A stretch of DNA of 52,037 bases from Candidatus Aminicenantota bacterium (GTDB lineage: Bacteria > Acidobacteriota > Aminicenantia > UBA2199): the NCBI GenBank assembly GCA_011772425.1, contig WVZO01000045.1, positions 1 through 52,037 of the forward strand, written 5' to 3'. Under the pieces are notes generated by a model. That model was given only the letters and a program-made list of their open reading frames with translations. It ran no database searches and was not told where the DNA came from. Both the position numbers and the translations under genes were made by a program. Of the stretch, positions 17,857 through 26,176 are shown one piece after another; within the stretch, counting starts at the first letter, position 1; each line of letters begins with the position of its first letter.

Positions 17857-18183
17857 GCAAGCGCAATAATAGATTTTGCGCTTGTATTTTCTTTTGTGCT
17901 AGATGGATTTCCTTTTGCGTCAGGTGGATTTTTCTTTCCGCCATGTGGATTTTCTTCTAATTCACCCGGATTTAAAGCTGCGGCAGCTAGTTTTAATGTT
18001 GCGGCAACTGTTTTTTGTTCTTTTTCAGGTGAATTACATTCAAATCCAGGTGGAAAATCATTAGAGCCACTTGAAAATTCTTTTAATTCATGCGCAAAAG
18101 TACCTTTTGCGCTTACCCCAAAGGTTGGGGAAATTGTCCCAAAGGTTGTGCAATTTGGATTTGTTTTCGTGCTATCTTGTTAG
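17857..18183. repeat. 21-bp tandem array, about 15 degenerate units (array B)
   Basis: Units run from 17857 in steps of 21 (17878, 17899, 17920, 17941, 17962 and so on to 18151). The best conserved read TCAGGTGGATTTTTCTTTCCG and similar, with a GGATTT core. One frame is open across all units as a heptapeptide repeat (S-G-G-F-x-F-x) ending in TAG at 18183, but there is no ribosome-binding site. The motif at 18184 abuts the last unit. Confidence 0.65.
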
Positions 18184-18223
18184 AAATAATTTACCTGGCA
18201 CCATTCTCGCACCATTCTCCCTT
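18184..18223 (-). repeat. GGTGCCAGGTAAATTATTTC-type motif, copy d
   Basis: Plus strand GAAATAATTTACCTGGCACC followed by a partial second CACCATTCTC unit. Its left edge touches the end of the 21-bp array. Confidence 0.65.
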
Positions 18224-18229
18224 AGTACT

Positions 18230-18294
18230 TTTTTGCCTTCGGCGACCAGGGGCTCTTTTGAAAAACCGCCCCTGGACCCTGCAAAACTTTTTAT
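18230..18294. repeat. Dispersed GC-rich hairpin repeat, copy 2 of 5
   Basis: CCAGGGGC (18246-18253) pairs with GCCCCTGG (18268-18275), with loop TCTTTTGAAAAACC, followed by ACCCTGCAAAACTTTTT. Same layout as copies 3 and 5. Confidence 0.75.
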
Positions 18295-18483
18295 TAGACA
18301 AATTTGGGGGGAGGCTAATTTTAAACAGGAAGATATTAACTGACCATGATACACCAATTGATTGCTCTAATTAGAGTTGCTGTAAAATCTATTGACATGG
18401 TAGTATATTTCCTATAATATAAAACCATGATTAAAATTAGTTTTCCTATCAGTCTTAAAAATAAAAAAAGGAGGCACTATAAA

Positions 18484-20391
18484 ATGTTAAGGACATTAAA
18501 TCCGAGGATTTTTCTTTTTATTACGATGCTGGCTGTCTTTCTTCTATCTTTTAATGGCGTGACTGCAGCCCGGGTTGAAACCAAAACTCATGAATTTCAA
18601 GTTGAACGCGGCTGGTGCTGTCATGAAGGTAAAGTTTTCCCTTCTACACCGGAAGAATGCCGTGAACGCGGCGGTCAGTTTTTCCCTACTCGGGAAGAAG
18701 CAGAAGAACACTGCCGGGAGAAACATCCTGAACGCGGCTGGTGCTGTCATGAAGGTAAAGTTTTCCCTTCTACACCGGAAGAATGCCGTGAACGTGGCGG
18801 TCAGTTTTTCCCTACTCGGGAAGAAGCAGAAGAACACTGCCGGGAAAAACATCCTGAACGCGGCTGGTGCTGTCATGAAGGTAAAGTTTTTCCTGCTGCA
18901 CCGGAAGAATGCCGTGAACGCGGTGGACAATTTTTCCCTACCCGTGAAGAAGCAGAAGAACACTGTCGAGAAAAACCTCACGAACATGGCTGGTGCTGCC
19001 TTAATAGGGAAGTTTTTCCAGCTTCGGCCCGGGAGTGTGAGGAAAGAGGGGGCCGCTTTTTCGCCACTCGCGAAGAGGCCGAAGAACACTGCTCTGGCGA
19101 ACCTGGACCCGGGATTTTGAAGATCAGCGACCTGAAAAGACCCGGCTGGGAAAAGTATGTTGGTAAAACCGTCACTATTGAAGGAATTTTTGTCCGTGAT
19201 CCGCTTCCCATGTTGGTCACTGATATTAAAATAGTTCTTGCCAATATGCCCATGCCAAAAGATCAATACATTCTCTTAACCGGTAATCAGGCCAAAGAAA
19301 TTGACCCGAAACAATATGGGGGAGCAAAATTAAGAATAACAGGAGAGGTAAATGCGGTTGATGATGCAAATGTAAAAAATATAGGTGACTATGTGGTAAT
19401 AACGGTTTTTACGTTTGAATTCATAGAACGAATTTATAAATACCACCCTGAACGAATCTCATTTAAGAGAATGCCTGAATTTCGTGACCCTCGCAGGTAC
19501 GCAATACTTTTTAGCGGAGGAATAGACAAAAGCAGCAATCGTATTCGCTACTGGAATGACTTGAAATTTATGTACAGCGCCTTGATCAATAAAAACGGGT
19601 TTAGCAAGAATAACATCGCTGTTCTCTATGCAGACGGGAAGGGACTTGACAACCAAATGCCCGTACATTATTCGGCAACACAAACCAATCTTGAAGCCGT
19701 TTTCAATTTATTAAGAGAGGATGCAACCGGAAAAGATTTTATATTCATATTTACCACTAACCACGGTGGAGGTTTCTGCAATGCAGGGTTGCTGTATTTG
19801 GGAACAATGTATTATAAGCTGGGGGGCCGATTCGATGCCAATGCAGATGAAGGCGCAGCAGATAACATTGTTGAAAAAAAATACAATATGGACCTTAATA
19901 ACGATGGCGACAAAAATGATCAAGTCTCCTGGGATGAAGAGTTGTGCAGTTGGGGCGGTTCGATTTTTGATGATGATCTTGGTAATATGTTTGCCAATAT
20001 AAAATTCAAGAAAATGGTTATTGTAATGGAACAGTGTTTCAGCGGAGGTTTAATTCGGGAAATCGGGCAGAATAGGAATAACATGGTAATAATATCGGCT
20101 GCTGCTGAATCCGAGCCTTCTTACAGTATGAATTCCGGCAACTATGATGAATTCTCCTACTATTTCACCTGCGCAATAAACGGGGCCGACCCAAACGGTA
20201 AAACAGTGAATGCCGACGCCAACAATGACAAAAAAGTATCTATGGTAGAAGCTTTTAATTATGCAAGATCAAAAGATACCCAATCGGAAACGCCCCAGTA
20301 TGAAGATAGTGGAGATGGCATTTCTCATTCCGGTAAGATGCCGGCTTCAGGCGAAGGAACATTAGGCAGCAAAACTTTCCTTAAAAAATAA
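18484..20391 (+). CDS. Secreted caspase-like (clan CD) protein with four Cys-rich repeats
   Basis: 635 residues from the ATG at 18484 (AAAGGAGG upstream); the frame is open to 18427 but without a better start. A signal peptide is followed by four tandem 42-residue repeats at 42-83, 84-125, 126-167 and 168-209. Each has GWCCHEGKVFP, an EEC, a RGG-FF-TREEAEEHC pattern and four cysteines; the DNA repeat is 126 bp and nearly identical in units 1-2. Residues about 215-320 look like an OB-type beta domain. From about 340 there is a caspase/legumain-like fold with H427 in TTNHGGG and C518 in MEQCFSGG as the candidate catalytic dyad, plus EF-hand-like acidic loops (DLNNDGDKND; DANNDKKVS). Probably an extracytoplasmic protease; the cysteines suggest disulfides or metal binding. 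Its stop codon is adjacent to that of the convergent gene. Confidence 0.85.
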   Translation: MLRTLNPRIFLFITMLAVFLLSFNGVTAARVETKTHEFQVERGWCCHEGKVFPSTPEECRERGGQFFPTREEAEEHCREKHPERGWCCHEGKVFPSTPEECRERGGQFFPTREEAEEHCREKHPERGWCCHEGKVFPAAPEECRERGGQFFPTREEAEEHCREKPHEHGWCCLNREVFPASARECEERGGRFFATREEAEEHCSGEPGPGILKISDLKRPGWEKYVGKTVTIEGIFVRDPLPMLVTDIKIVLANMPMPKDQYILLTGNQAKEIDPKQYGGAKLRITGEVNAVDDANVKNIGDYVVITVFTFEFIERIYKYHPERISFKRMPEFRDPRRYAILFSGGIDKSSNRIRYWNDLKFMYSALINKNGFSKNNIAVLYADGKGLDNQMPVHYSATQTNLEAVFNLLREDATGKDFIFIFTTNHGGGFCNAGLLYLGTMYYKLGGRFDANADEGAADNIVEKKYNMDLNNDGDKNDQVSWDEELCSWGGSIFDDDLGNMFANIKFKKMVIVMEQCFSGGLIREIGQNRNNMVIISAAAESEPSYSMNSGNYDEFSYYFTCAINGADPNGKTVNADANNDKKVSMVEAFNYARSKDTQSETPQYEDSGDGISHSGKMPASGEGTLGSKTFLKK

Positions 20392-22125
20392 TTAATATTT
20401 AATGGCAAGGATGGGATTACCTTTTACCTTAATACTAAGTTTTTGGTCATCAAACCTAATTAATTGCCCTTTAGATGTTACCAGATCAAATACTGAATAA
20501 ACATTTTCAGAATGTTTTACCAGACGCATAACAACCGGGTATTGAACACCGCTTTCCTCCAGGGTTTCCCTTAGGGTATTTTGATCCCAGACGTAGCTGA
20601 TATCCACTGTTTTATTTTCAAAAAAATAATAAGCATAGCAGCGGATATATTTTTCCTGCCAGGGATAAGAATTGGCCCCTTTAACAATAACCTTTCTCAA
20701 TTTGCCGTACTTTTTCTTAGAATTTTCCAACACGTCTACCCAATATGAAACAAAAAAATCATATTCAGACTTGGATAAAATATCTTTCAAAATTTTCTCC
20801 TGACCTGTGGTCAAAGCTGTTACTATTTGTTGTGTTAATCTATTCTTTTGATTTATATACTCCTTTTGATCTTGATTGTGAACCGCTATAAGATTAATCG
20901 CCTCTTGACCTTCAGCACCGATCATTAGATGGTTATTTTCATGCCAGACATGAAACAAATTATTTTCATCTATTTTGTAGTCACCCACATATGGGAGTTT
21001 CTCATCAGATGATAAAGTTTCAAATTCTTCCGGTTGAATTATCTTTTTACCATTCAACAATTTATTGATGTTACTGACAATGATGCGCTTGTGAACACCC
21101 AATCCGTAAAGTTCCTTATTGGAAAACAAGATAATCACCCTATCACTGTCTTTATACCACTGCAACTCCGAATGATAGCCGAAAATATCACCTCCATGGA
21201 TAATCACTCTGTCTTCAGGATCCGCAAAATTCAAATAAAAACCATAACCATAGCCGGTGTAGTTACCCTGGTTTTTTATCATTACTTGTGGTGAAAATGC
21301 TTTGGCCAGGTGTTGGTTGTCTATGATATCTCCGTTAAGAAGAGAAAAAAACCATTTATATAAATCAGTGATACTGCAAACGATCCCTCCCTGCCCGATT
21401 TTGTTTTCTGCCCGGTAATTCTTTTTAAAAATCGTATAATTTTGAGATTCGTCAAAAGCCATGGGGATTTGTCTCCAGACAGAAGAATCATTCTCAAAGG
21501 AACAGGTAAGATTTAAAGGCTGAAATACACGTTTTAAAATAAATTGTTCATATAAATCTCCGGTAATTTTTTCAATCAGCAGACCCAGGAGTTGATAACC
21601 TGCATTGGAATAAGCAAACTGCTTCCCAACCGGGTGAATCAATTTTGAATCAAGGATTAACCTGAGCAGTTTATCTCTGGAGGTTCTTTGTACATCTCTC
21701 ACCAAACCTGACGTATGACTTAATAGATGGTGAATGGTAATCTCCTTCTTATCATTGGGAACATCTTTAAAGAACTGTCCAATATGATCGGTTGTTTTAA
21801 GTTTGCCTTTTTTTTCCAGGAGAAGAATTGCTGTGGCTGTAATAGATTTTGTAATAGAGGCTATGGGAAATTGCGTTTCTTCAGAAAATTTCTCACTGGT
21901 TTGGACGTTTGCAAGTCCATATCCCTTTTGCAACAAAATATTTCCATTCTGGGCCACGAGAACACTACCAGAGAAACCATGTGCTTCCAGCTTCATCAAA
22001 TACTCATCAATGGAATTGGTTTTATTCGTCAAACCTGAATGTTGTCCGCAAGCAAGGAAAAGAAAGACCGAAAAAAGGAGTGCCAGAAGAAAGATAACTA
22101 TATAGATGTTAAATTTTACATTCAC
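20392..22125 (-). CDS. Serine hydrolase of the class C beta-lactamase / penicillin-binding family (lipoprotein)
   Basis: 577 residues, start ATG with GGAGG upstream. The N-terminus is hydrophobic with a lipobox-like LACG, suggesting a lipid-anchored exported protein. Catalytic motifs of the beta-lactamase superfamily are present: S90-I-T-K93 (nucleophile and general base), YSNAGY (Y-x-N) and an HGGDIFGYHSE segment corresponding to the third motif (HxG). The domain covers about residues 38-350. The remaining 220 residues form a C-terminal extension common in esterase or D-aminopeptidase-like members. Substrate unknown; antibiotic resistance should not be assumed. It is convergent with the caspase-like gene with no gap. 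Confidence 0.85.
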   Translation of the reverse strand: MNVKFNIYIVIFLLALLFSVFLFLACGQHSGLTNKTNSIDEYLMKLEAHGFSGSVLVAQNGNILLQKGYGLANVQTSEKFSEETQFPIASITKSITATAILLLEKKGKLKTTDHIGQFFKDVPNDKKEITIHHLLSHTSGLVRDVQRTSRDKLLRLILDSKLIHPVGKQFAYSNAGYQLLGLLIEKITGDLYEQFILKRVFQPLNLTCSFENDSSVWRQIPMAFDESQNYTIFKKNYRAENKIGQGGIVCSITDLYKWFFSLLNGDIIDNQHLAKAFSPQVMIKNQGNYTGYGYGFYLNFADPEDRVIIHGGDIFGYHSELQWYKDSDRVIILFSNKELYGLGVHKRIIVSNINKLLNGKKIIQPEEFETLSSDEKLPYVGDYKIDENNLFHVWHENNHLMIGAEGQEAINLIAVHNQDQKEYINQKNRLTQQIVTALTTGQEKILKDILSKSEYDFFVSYWVDVLENSKKKYGKLRKVIVKGANSYPWQEKYIRCYAYYFFENKTVDISYVWDQNTLRETLEESGVQYPVVMRLVKHSENVYSVFDLVTSKGQLIRFDDQKLSIKVKGNPILAIKY

Positions 22126-22265
22126 AAATTACCTCCATTTTTTAGTTTAATCTCTGTTCAAATGTCTTCATGTGAACGTTATTATACCCATAAACGTACC
22201 TATTTATCAAGTTGAAAAGTCGCCAGGCAAAAAAATAAAAAATTCCCAGGGAGTTTTCAAAGAAA

Positions 22266-22323
22266 GCGGTGATAAAAAATATTCTCCCAGATAATGGCAG
22301 GATTTTAGAATCAAGTAACCATT
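22266..22323 (-). repeat. Copy of the 3' flank of the M20 peptidase gene
   Basis: 58 bp about 86% identical to 24706-24763, which covers the last codons, stop and downstream DNA of the M20 gene. Shared core: ATAATGGCAGGATTTTAG (here) against AAAATGGCAGGATTTTAG. It lies just downstream of the DUF4198-like gene, in the same orientation as the original. Confidence 0.65.
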
Positions 22324-22348
22324 TTTTACCCTCACTGAAGAGTGGTGG

Positions 22349-23155
22349 CTACTTTACCTCAAAGGTTAATGACGCCCAGAAACTTTCCCATTCATGTGTT
22401 TTTTTCTTCACCCATTCCATGTGAGTTAGCCGGATAACGTAGGGACCGCTCCTGGTAAGGGGGATATTGGCATTTCCATTATTACCTGTTTTTGTTGTAC
22501 CTGCAAATTTTTCACCCATACCCGGGAAACTCCAGGCTAATTCTGCTCCGGGCAGCGGTTTTCCTTTAAAGAGTACCGCAACTTTCAGACTGTCGCCGCG
22601 CTTCAGTTTGTATGGATTGACTGCCGGTACAATTTCAATCGGCAGATGAAGCGGTCGTGTGGGTGTATCGTCCTGGGTATCACCTGACTGGATAATGGTC
22701 TTTGCATATTTGGAATAGTACTCGACAGCATCTTTATCGAGGATTCCCTCTTTTTCCCTCAGTTTGTAAACAGCGGATAGACCATCATGCAGCAGATATT
22801 CATTAAACTCTTTCGCTTTGAGTTTAATTTCTTTCGGATGGATAGAGATTGCGGCAACATATGTGCCCGGATTTTTAATAGTACAACCGGCAATTAAGGA
22901 TTTGCCCTTCACCGCTAATCCTGTGAGTGTTTCCTCCCCGGATTTTCCTACCAATACGGAACGGCTGACTCTTCCCGGTAAAACCGCATTCAGGCTTTTG
23001 GGAAAGTCCATCCCCGTATTGGCAAATATTGTCACCGGCTGTCCCGGTGATATGATATATTTCTCAGGAACCAACCACAGGTCATGAGCTGGCATAAGAT
23101 TAGGAATTAATAGGAAAATCAAGGCGGTTATAATAAAACAAAATTTTATTCGCAT
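22349..23155 (-). CDS. DUF4198-like periplasmic protein
   Basis: 268 residues from the ATG at 23155 (AGGAGG six bases upstream on the minus strand); the frame extends to 23218 without support. A signal peptide is followed directly by AHDLWLVPEKYIISPGQPV, the characteristic start of DUF4198 proteins. These carry a mature N-terminal histidine and are often linked to metal (nickel/cobalt) uptake. A second beta-sandwich region holds LKRGDSLKVAVLFKGKPLPG, a carboxypeptidase-regulatory-like pattern, and the protein ends SLTFEVK. No transporter gene is adjacent, so a metal role is only family-based. The last seven codons plus 15 downstream bases are duplicated exactly at 26107-26144. Confidence 0.75.
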   Translation of the reverse strand: MRIKFCFIITALIFLLIPNLMPAHDLWLVPEKYIISPGQPVTIFANTGMDFPKSLNAVLPGRVSRSVLVGKSGEETLTGLAVKGKSLIAGCTIKNPGTYVAAISIHPKEIKLKAKEFNEYLLHDGLSAVYKLREKEGILDKDAVEYYSKYAKTIIQSGDTQDDTPTRPLHLPIEIVPAVNPYKLKRGDSLKVAVLFKGKPLPGAELAWSFPGMGEKFAGTTKTGNNGNANIPLTRSGPYVIRLTHMEWVKKKTHEWESFWASLTFEVK

Positions 23156-23237
23156 TCGTTCCTCCTGGTTGCCCATTACTATATCACACCTTAATTGTTC
23201 TTTCAATTCCAACATCATGATTGACTGGCCCTTTTTT

Positions 23238-23280
23238 TTTAATAGGAAATAAAGAAATTGCCTGGCTGTTGATCAATAAG
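23238..23280 (+). pseudogene. Ankyrin-gene fragment in an intergenic region
   Basis: 43 bp matching 30541-30583 inside the ankyrin part of the lipoprotein gene with three differences, all at synonymous third positions; both encode LIGNKEIAWLLINK. It is flanked by a poly-T run on the left and a TTCTTGCCTGTCCCC motif on the right. The synonymous pattern implies it came from a translated relative of the ankyrin gene. It is too short to be functional. Confidence 0.55.
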
Positions 23281-23321
23281 TCCTTCTTGCCTGTCCCCTT
23301 TCCCCTTGGCGGCTCTCTGGA

Positions 23322-24392
23322 TTAGAGTGCTTTCAAATGATAGATGATGTTCCACTTTTGATAAACAGAGAAGTATAGTTCTTTTGTCCGGGGGGAATAG
23401 ATAACAGACCAGGTTGGGCCTTTTTGTTTTACGTCATGCAGGATTTTCATCCCGTCTTTCCAGTCCACATTACCCTTTGTATTCTCAAGAGTTTCGGATA
23501 TACTTCGATAACGCCAGCATTTATCCCTTAGCATTGCATCCGACACCTTGTATATGGGCTTATTGGTTAGTACCTGCCAGGATTTATCCCCGTATGTTTT
23601 TCTCCATTGATCTTGAGTATATTCCAGGATGACTGACTTGCCCGATGAATCAACGATGAGAAGATGGGCATTTAAGGAGTTTTTATCGAGAGCAAAGGGG
23701 ATGAATTTTTCCACCAGATTCACAGCTTCTTTTATGTTTTTCGTTTGATCAAGAATTTTGCGTACTAGGAAGGTGATGCACACCAATTCTTTATTGCTTT
23801 TTGGTTTGTGAGTTGTTTGCTTTACACCGGATATGGCTATTGCAAGACCGTGTTCATTGATCCCATCCATTGCATAAAAAGGAGCCAAAAGCAGCCTGCT
23901 TCCTATTTGCAGGGATCTGATTCGCTCAAGGTATAAGTTTAACCCAAAACCCAAATCGATGGCCCTGGAAAAGGAAATCGAAGCGTATCCCCTGGGGGGC
24001 TGATAGAGACTGATGATTATGGAGCCCACATTTTGATTATCCCAATTTCTACCCATTATGACAGAATTCTCAGTGGTTGTAGAGAATATACTGCAATAGC
24101 GCCAGGTCTGATTGATGGCAGGATTGTCAATCAACTCCTGGTTTTCTTTTTGAAAGATGTCTTCACGCTCGCCATAGTGAGTCAATAGATAAAGGCCGTC
24201 TTGACAAAGGCCGCCTGTGCCCTGGACTTTTACCAGGCTCTGCAATGTTCTGGAAGCATCCGAGTTCGAAACAGGAGACTGTCCAAACTTCAAATCAATG
24301 ATTTCGTCCTCAGCCGACACAATCCATGAAATCATGAGTAAAAAAATTAATGTTGGGAAGATGGTTTTTTTCTTCTTGTTGTTAAATCGCAT
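23322..24392 (-). CDS. Ntn-hydrolase (choloylglycine hydrolase / acyl-CoA:6-APA acyltransferase-like), secreted
   Basis: 356 residues from the ATG at 24392 with CGGAGG upstream; the frame is open to 24431. A signal peptide (to about residue 27) precedes the domain. C100 in RYCSIFSTTTENSVIMGRNWD-like context (C-S-x-F...GRN-D) is the expected N-terminal nucleophile position of C-N hydrolases of the choloylglycine/AAT type. A GINEHGLAIAISG segment and a DSSGKSVILEY strand fit the fold. Unlike autocatalytically processed members, about 70 residues lie between the signal peptide and the Cys. It probably cleaves a linear amide or lactone outside the cytoplasm; the substrate is unknown. Confidence 0.75.
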   Translation of the reverse strand: MRFNNKKKKTIFPTLIFLLMISWIVSAEDEIIDLKFGQSPVSNSDASRTLQSLVKVQGTGGLCQDGLYLLTHYGEREDIFQKENQELIDNPAINQTWRYCSIFSTTTENSVIMGRNWDNQNVGSIIISLYQPPRGYASISFSRAIDLGFGLNLYLERIRSLQIGSRLLLAPFYAMDGINEHGLAIAISGVKQTTHKPKSNKELVCITFLVRKILDQTKNIKEAVNLVEKFIPFALDKNSLNAHLLIVDSSGKSVILEYTQDQWRKTYGDKSWQVLTNKPIYKVSDAMLRDKCWRYRSISETLENTKGNVDWKDGMKILHDVKQKGPTWSVIYSPRTKELYFSVYQKWNIIYHLKAL

Positions 24393-24482
24393 GTTAAAAC
24401 CTCCGAAATGTTTTTTTTTGTTCTTGCACATATATAGAAACGGAATGAAACATGGGAAGGTTGCATTTTCTTGTCCCTACCG

Positions 24483-24585
24483 CGCGCGCAGAAAATTTTC
24501 AGGTATCCTGGTTGGTGTAGTTTTGGACCAAATAGTTTAACTGGAGCCGATTCTTAACCCCGGTTTTTTTATAGATATTATAGAT
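24483..24585 (-). pseudogene. Copied 3' end of the LuxR-type gene at 26177
   Basis: 103 bp identical to 26161-26263 except for three bases. It contains the last 28 or so codons of that gene (IYNIYKKTGVKNRLQLNYLV onward to NQDT and the stop) plus 16 downstream bases. The difference inside the valine codon is synonymous, so the tail is still in frame. It is cut at 24585, where the GGTGCCAGG-type motif begins. The left edge abuts a CTTGTCCCTAC motif. Confidence 0.8.
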
Positions 24586-24604
24586 GAAATTATTTACCTG
24601 GCAC
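24586..24604 (-). repeat. GGTGCCAGGTAAATTATTTC-type motif, copy e
   Basis: Plus strand GAAATTATTTACCTGGCAC. It joins the luxR tail precisely at the point where homology to the parent gene ends. Confidence 0.65.
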
Positions 24605-24610
24605 TTTATT

Positions 24611-24710
24611 CTAAAGAGATTTTTTGCCTGGCGTGAAGATAGGTGAGTGAGTTGAGTAGGGTGAGTAAGTTGAGTGGGGAATTCTCTGCGACCTTTGTAC
24701 TCTCTGCGGT
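24611..24710. repeat. GTGAG/GTTGAG-rich dispersed repeat, copy 2
   Basis: Matches 17529-17628: TTGCCTGGCGTGAAGATAGG, the GTGAG/GTTGAG run, then GGGGAATTCTCTGCGACCTT and CTCTGCGGTG. It merges into the 3' flank of the M20 gene. Confidence 0.7.
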
Positions 24711-24750
24711 GACAAAAAATATTCTGCCGGAAAATGGCAGGATTTTAGCA

Positions 24751-25968
24751 TCAGGTAACCATTGAAGTCAATAATTTTAAGGCAGTAAGAGCATAAATTT
24801 TTGTGCAATCAAGAACAGAATTGAGAGCCACAAACTCCTTTGGACTGTGGGCATGTTCCAATAACCCCGGTCCATATGCATATGCCGGAACCCCCTCCCT
24901 GGTGAAAAACCGGGTTTCACACACCCCGGGGCAGAGTATAAAACCAGGCTCCTTTCCGGTAACATATGCAATGGATTGTTGTAATGCCTCAGCCACCCGG
25001 GTTTTCGTACCGGACATTGATGAATCCGCTTCCTGGATGACATCGGTTTCTAATTTTATACCCTTTTCCCGGTGTTCATCCAGGATTTGATTGATTTCTT
25101 GCTTGACTTCTTCCAATTTTTCTTCAGGATTAAACCGTCTATCAATTGTGAAAAAGGCATTTTCCGGGACTGTATTAAAGTTGGCCCCACTTCCGGTTTC
25201 ACCCCCGATAAGCATGATGGAACGATTGGCTTCACGGGGCTCTATTGGCAGTCTGGTTTTTCTTGTGTCAATCTTTTTTTTTAATTTTAGGAAATCATTT
25301 GCCAGTGTCACCATATATTCAAAGGCATTTTCGCCTTGATGCGCCAGTCCCACATGGGCAAATTTCCCTTTGATGCGGATACGACAGGTTAATGCGCCTT
25401 TGCTGGCATTCCAGATCTTTCCGCTGGTGGGCTCTGGCATCACCATTCCCAGGAGCGATGTTGATGGTAGTGGTAAGTATCCGGATTTAAATAGATGTTC
25501 TGTCCCTAATTTCCCCCCTGTTTCTTCATCAGGGACAATGGAAAACGTTAGTTTTCCCTCCGGTTTTATTCCCATTTCCTTGATGATATGAATGGCAAAA
25601 AGAATAGCTGCCAGACCGCTTTTCATATCCGCACTCCCCCGGCCGTATACACTATCATTTTTGACTTCGGGCTGAAATTGGTCCGGGGAATCCGCAGGCA
25701 CTACATCATAATGACCGTGAAAATGCAGCCCCTTGTTTCCCTTACCATAACTCCCGATAATGGAAAAGCGATCATTGTCTTTATATGGCACGGTAATGGT
25801 ACGATGTTCGATCTCCCATGCTTGTAACATCGTTGAGAGATATTGAATACACTGCCTATAAGAACGCCCCGGTGGGTTGGCCGTGGGAATGGCAATCAAT
25901 TCACAGAGTGTATTCACTATTTGTCGTTTTTGATCATCGACTTGTTTCAAAATTGTTTCTTCAAGCAT
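24751..25968 (-). CDS. M20 family metallopeptidase (ArgE/DapE/CPG2-like)
   Basis: 405 residues; ATG at 25968 with AAAAGGTGA upstream. M20 landmarks: HFHGHYDVVPAD (first metal ligand His and following Asp), YGRGSADMKSG (bridging Asp), VPDEETGG (catalytic Glu and metal Glu), a dimerisation-type domain in the middle (CRIRIKGKFAHVGLAHQGEN, with the conserved His) and a C-terminal HAHSPKEF (last metal ligand). Length fits the family. No signal peptide, so cytoplasmic. Probably hydrolyses N-acylated amino acids or small peptides, consistent with peptide use. The last codons and the downstream flank are copied at 22266-22323. Confidence 0.9.
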   Translation of the reverse strand: MLEETILKQVDDQKRQIVNTLCELIAIPTANPPGRSYRQCIQYLSTMLQAWEIEHRTITVPYKDNDRFSIIGSYGKGNKGLHFHGHYDVVPADSPDQFQPEVKNDSVYGRGSADMKSGLAAILFAIHIIKEMGIKPEGKLTFSIVPDEETGGKLGTEHLFKSGYLPLPSTSLLGMVMPEPTSGKIWNASKGALTCRIRIKGKFAHVGLAHQGENAFEYMVTLANDFLKLKKKIDTRKTRLPIEPREANRSIMLIGGETGSGANFNTVPENAFFTIDRRFNPEEKLEEVKQEINQILDEHREKGIKLETDVIQEADSSMSGTKTRVAEALQQSIAYVTGKEPGFILCPGVCETRFFTREGVPAYAYGPGLLEHAHSPKEFVALNSVLDCTKIYALTALKLLTSMVT

Positions 25969-26106
25969 CTGTCACCTTTTTTCATTTTTTATATATACCG
26001 GGTTCAATATATTATAAAATCTACAAATTTACAAGTTCCGTTCCTATTTTCCAGCAAATAAGAGTTAAGCTGTTTTTCATCACGAAGGCACAAAGGTATA
26101 ATTAAG

Positions 26107-26144
26107 ACTGAAGAGTGGTGGCTACTTTACCTCAAAGGTTAATG
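26107..26144 (-). repeat. Exact copy of the 3' end of the DUF4198-like gene
   Basis: 38 bp identical to 22334-22371: the last seven codons, the TAG and 15 bases beyond. It lies just downstream of the LuxR-type gene, in the same orientation as the parent. Confidence 0.8.
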
Positions 26145-26176
26145 GTGTCCTTTCGGCAAGCGCGTGCAGAAAGTTT

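Larger units (their letters stand above)
17009..18426. other. 1.4-kb repeat-packed intergenic zone
   Basis: No intact gene is visible. In order it holds a GGGGCCTCCTGTC/CTTCGGCAAG stretch, a GGTGCCAGG-type motif (17187), two 21-bp units (17216), another motif (17371), a gene tail (17398), a 46-bp repeat (17483), a GTGAG-rich repeat (17529), an inverted motif (17633), a CTGTCCCGTTTTT motif (17710), a 21-bp array (17857), a motif (18184) and a GC hairpin (18230). Short ORFs here lack ribosome-binding sites and I do not regard them as genes. Confidence 0.7.

Noticed and set aside
17896-18183. 95-residue Phe/Pro-rich protein from array B
   Set aside because: Its start has no ribosome-binding site and lies inside a repeat unit; the frame is a by-product of the 21-bp period.
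18544-19266. 240-residue Phe-rich minus-strand protein
   Set aside because: It is the antisense of the four Cys-rich repeats of the caspase-like gene.
20392-22125. Antibiotic-resistance beta-lactamase
   Set aside because: The motifs show only the broad serine-hydrolase superfamily, and the long C-terminal extension is typical of esterase or peptidase-like members.
26107-26144. Shared 38-bp as a general regulatory motif
   Set aside because: It includes seven codons of the DUF4198 gene in frame with the stop, so copying of a gene end explains it better than an independent motif.
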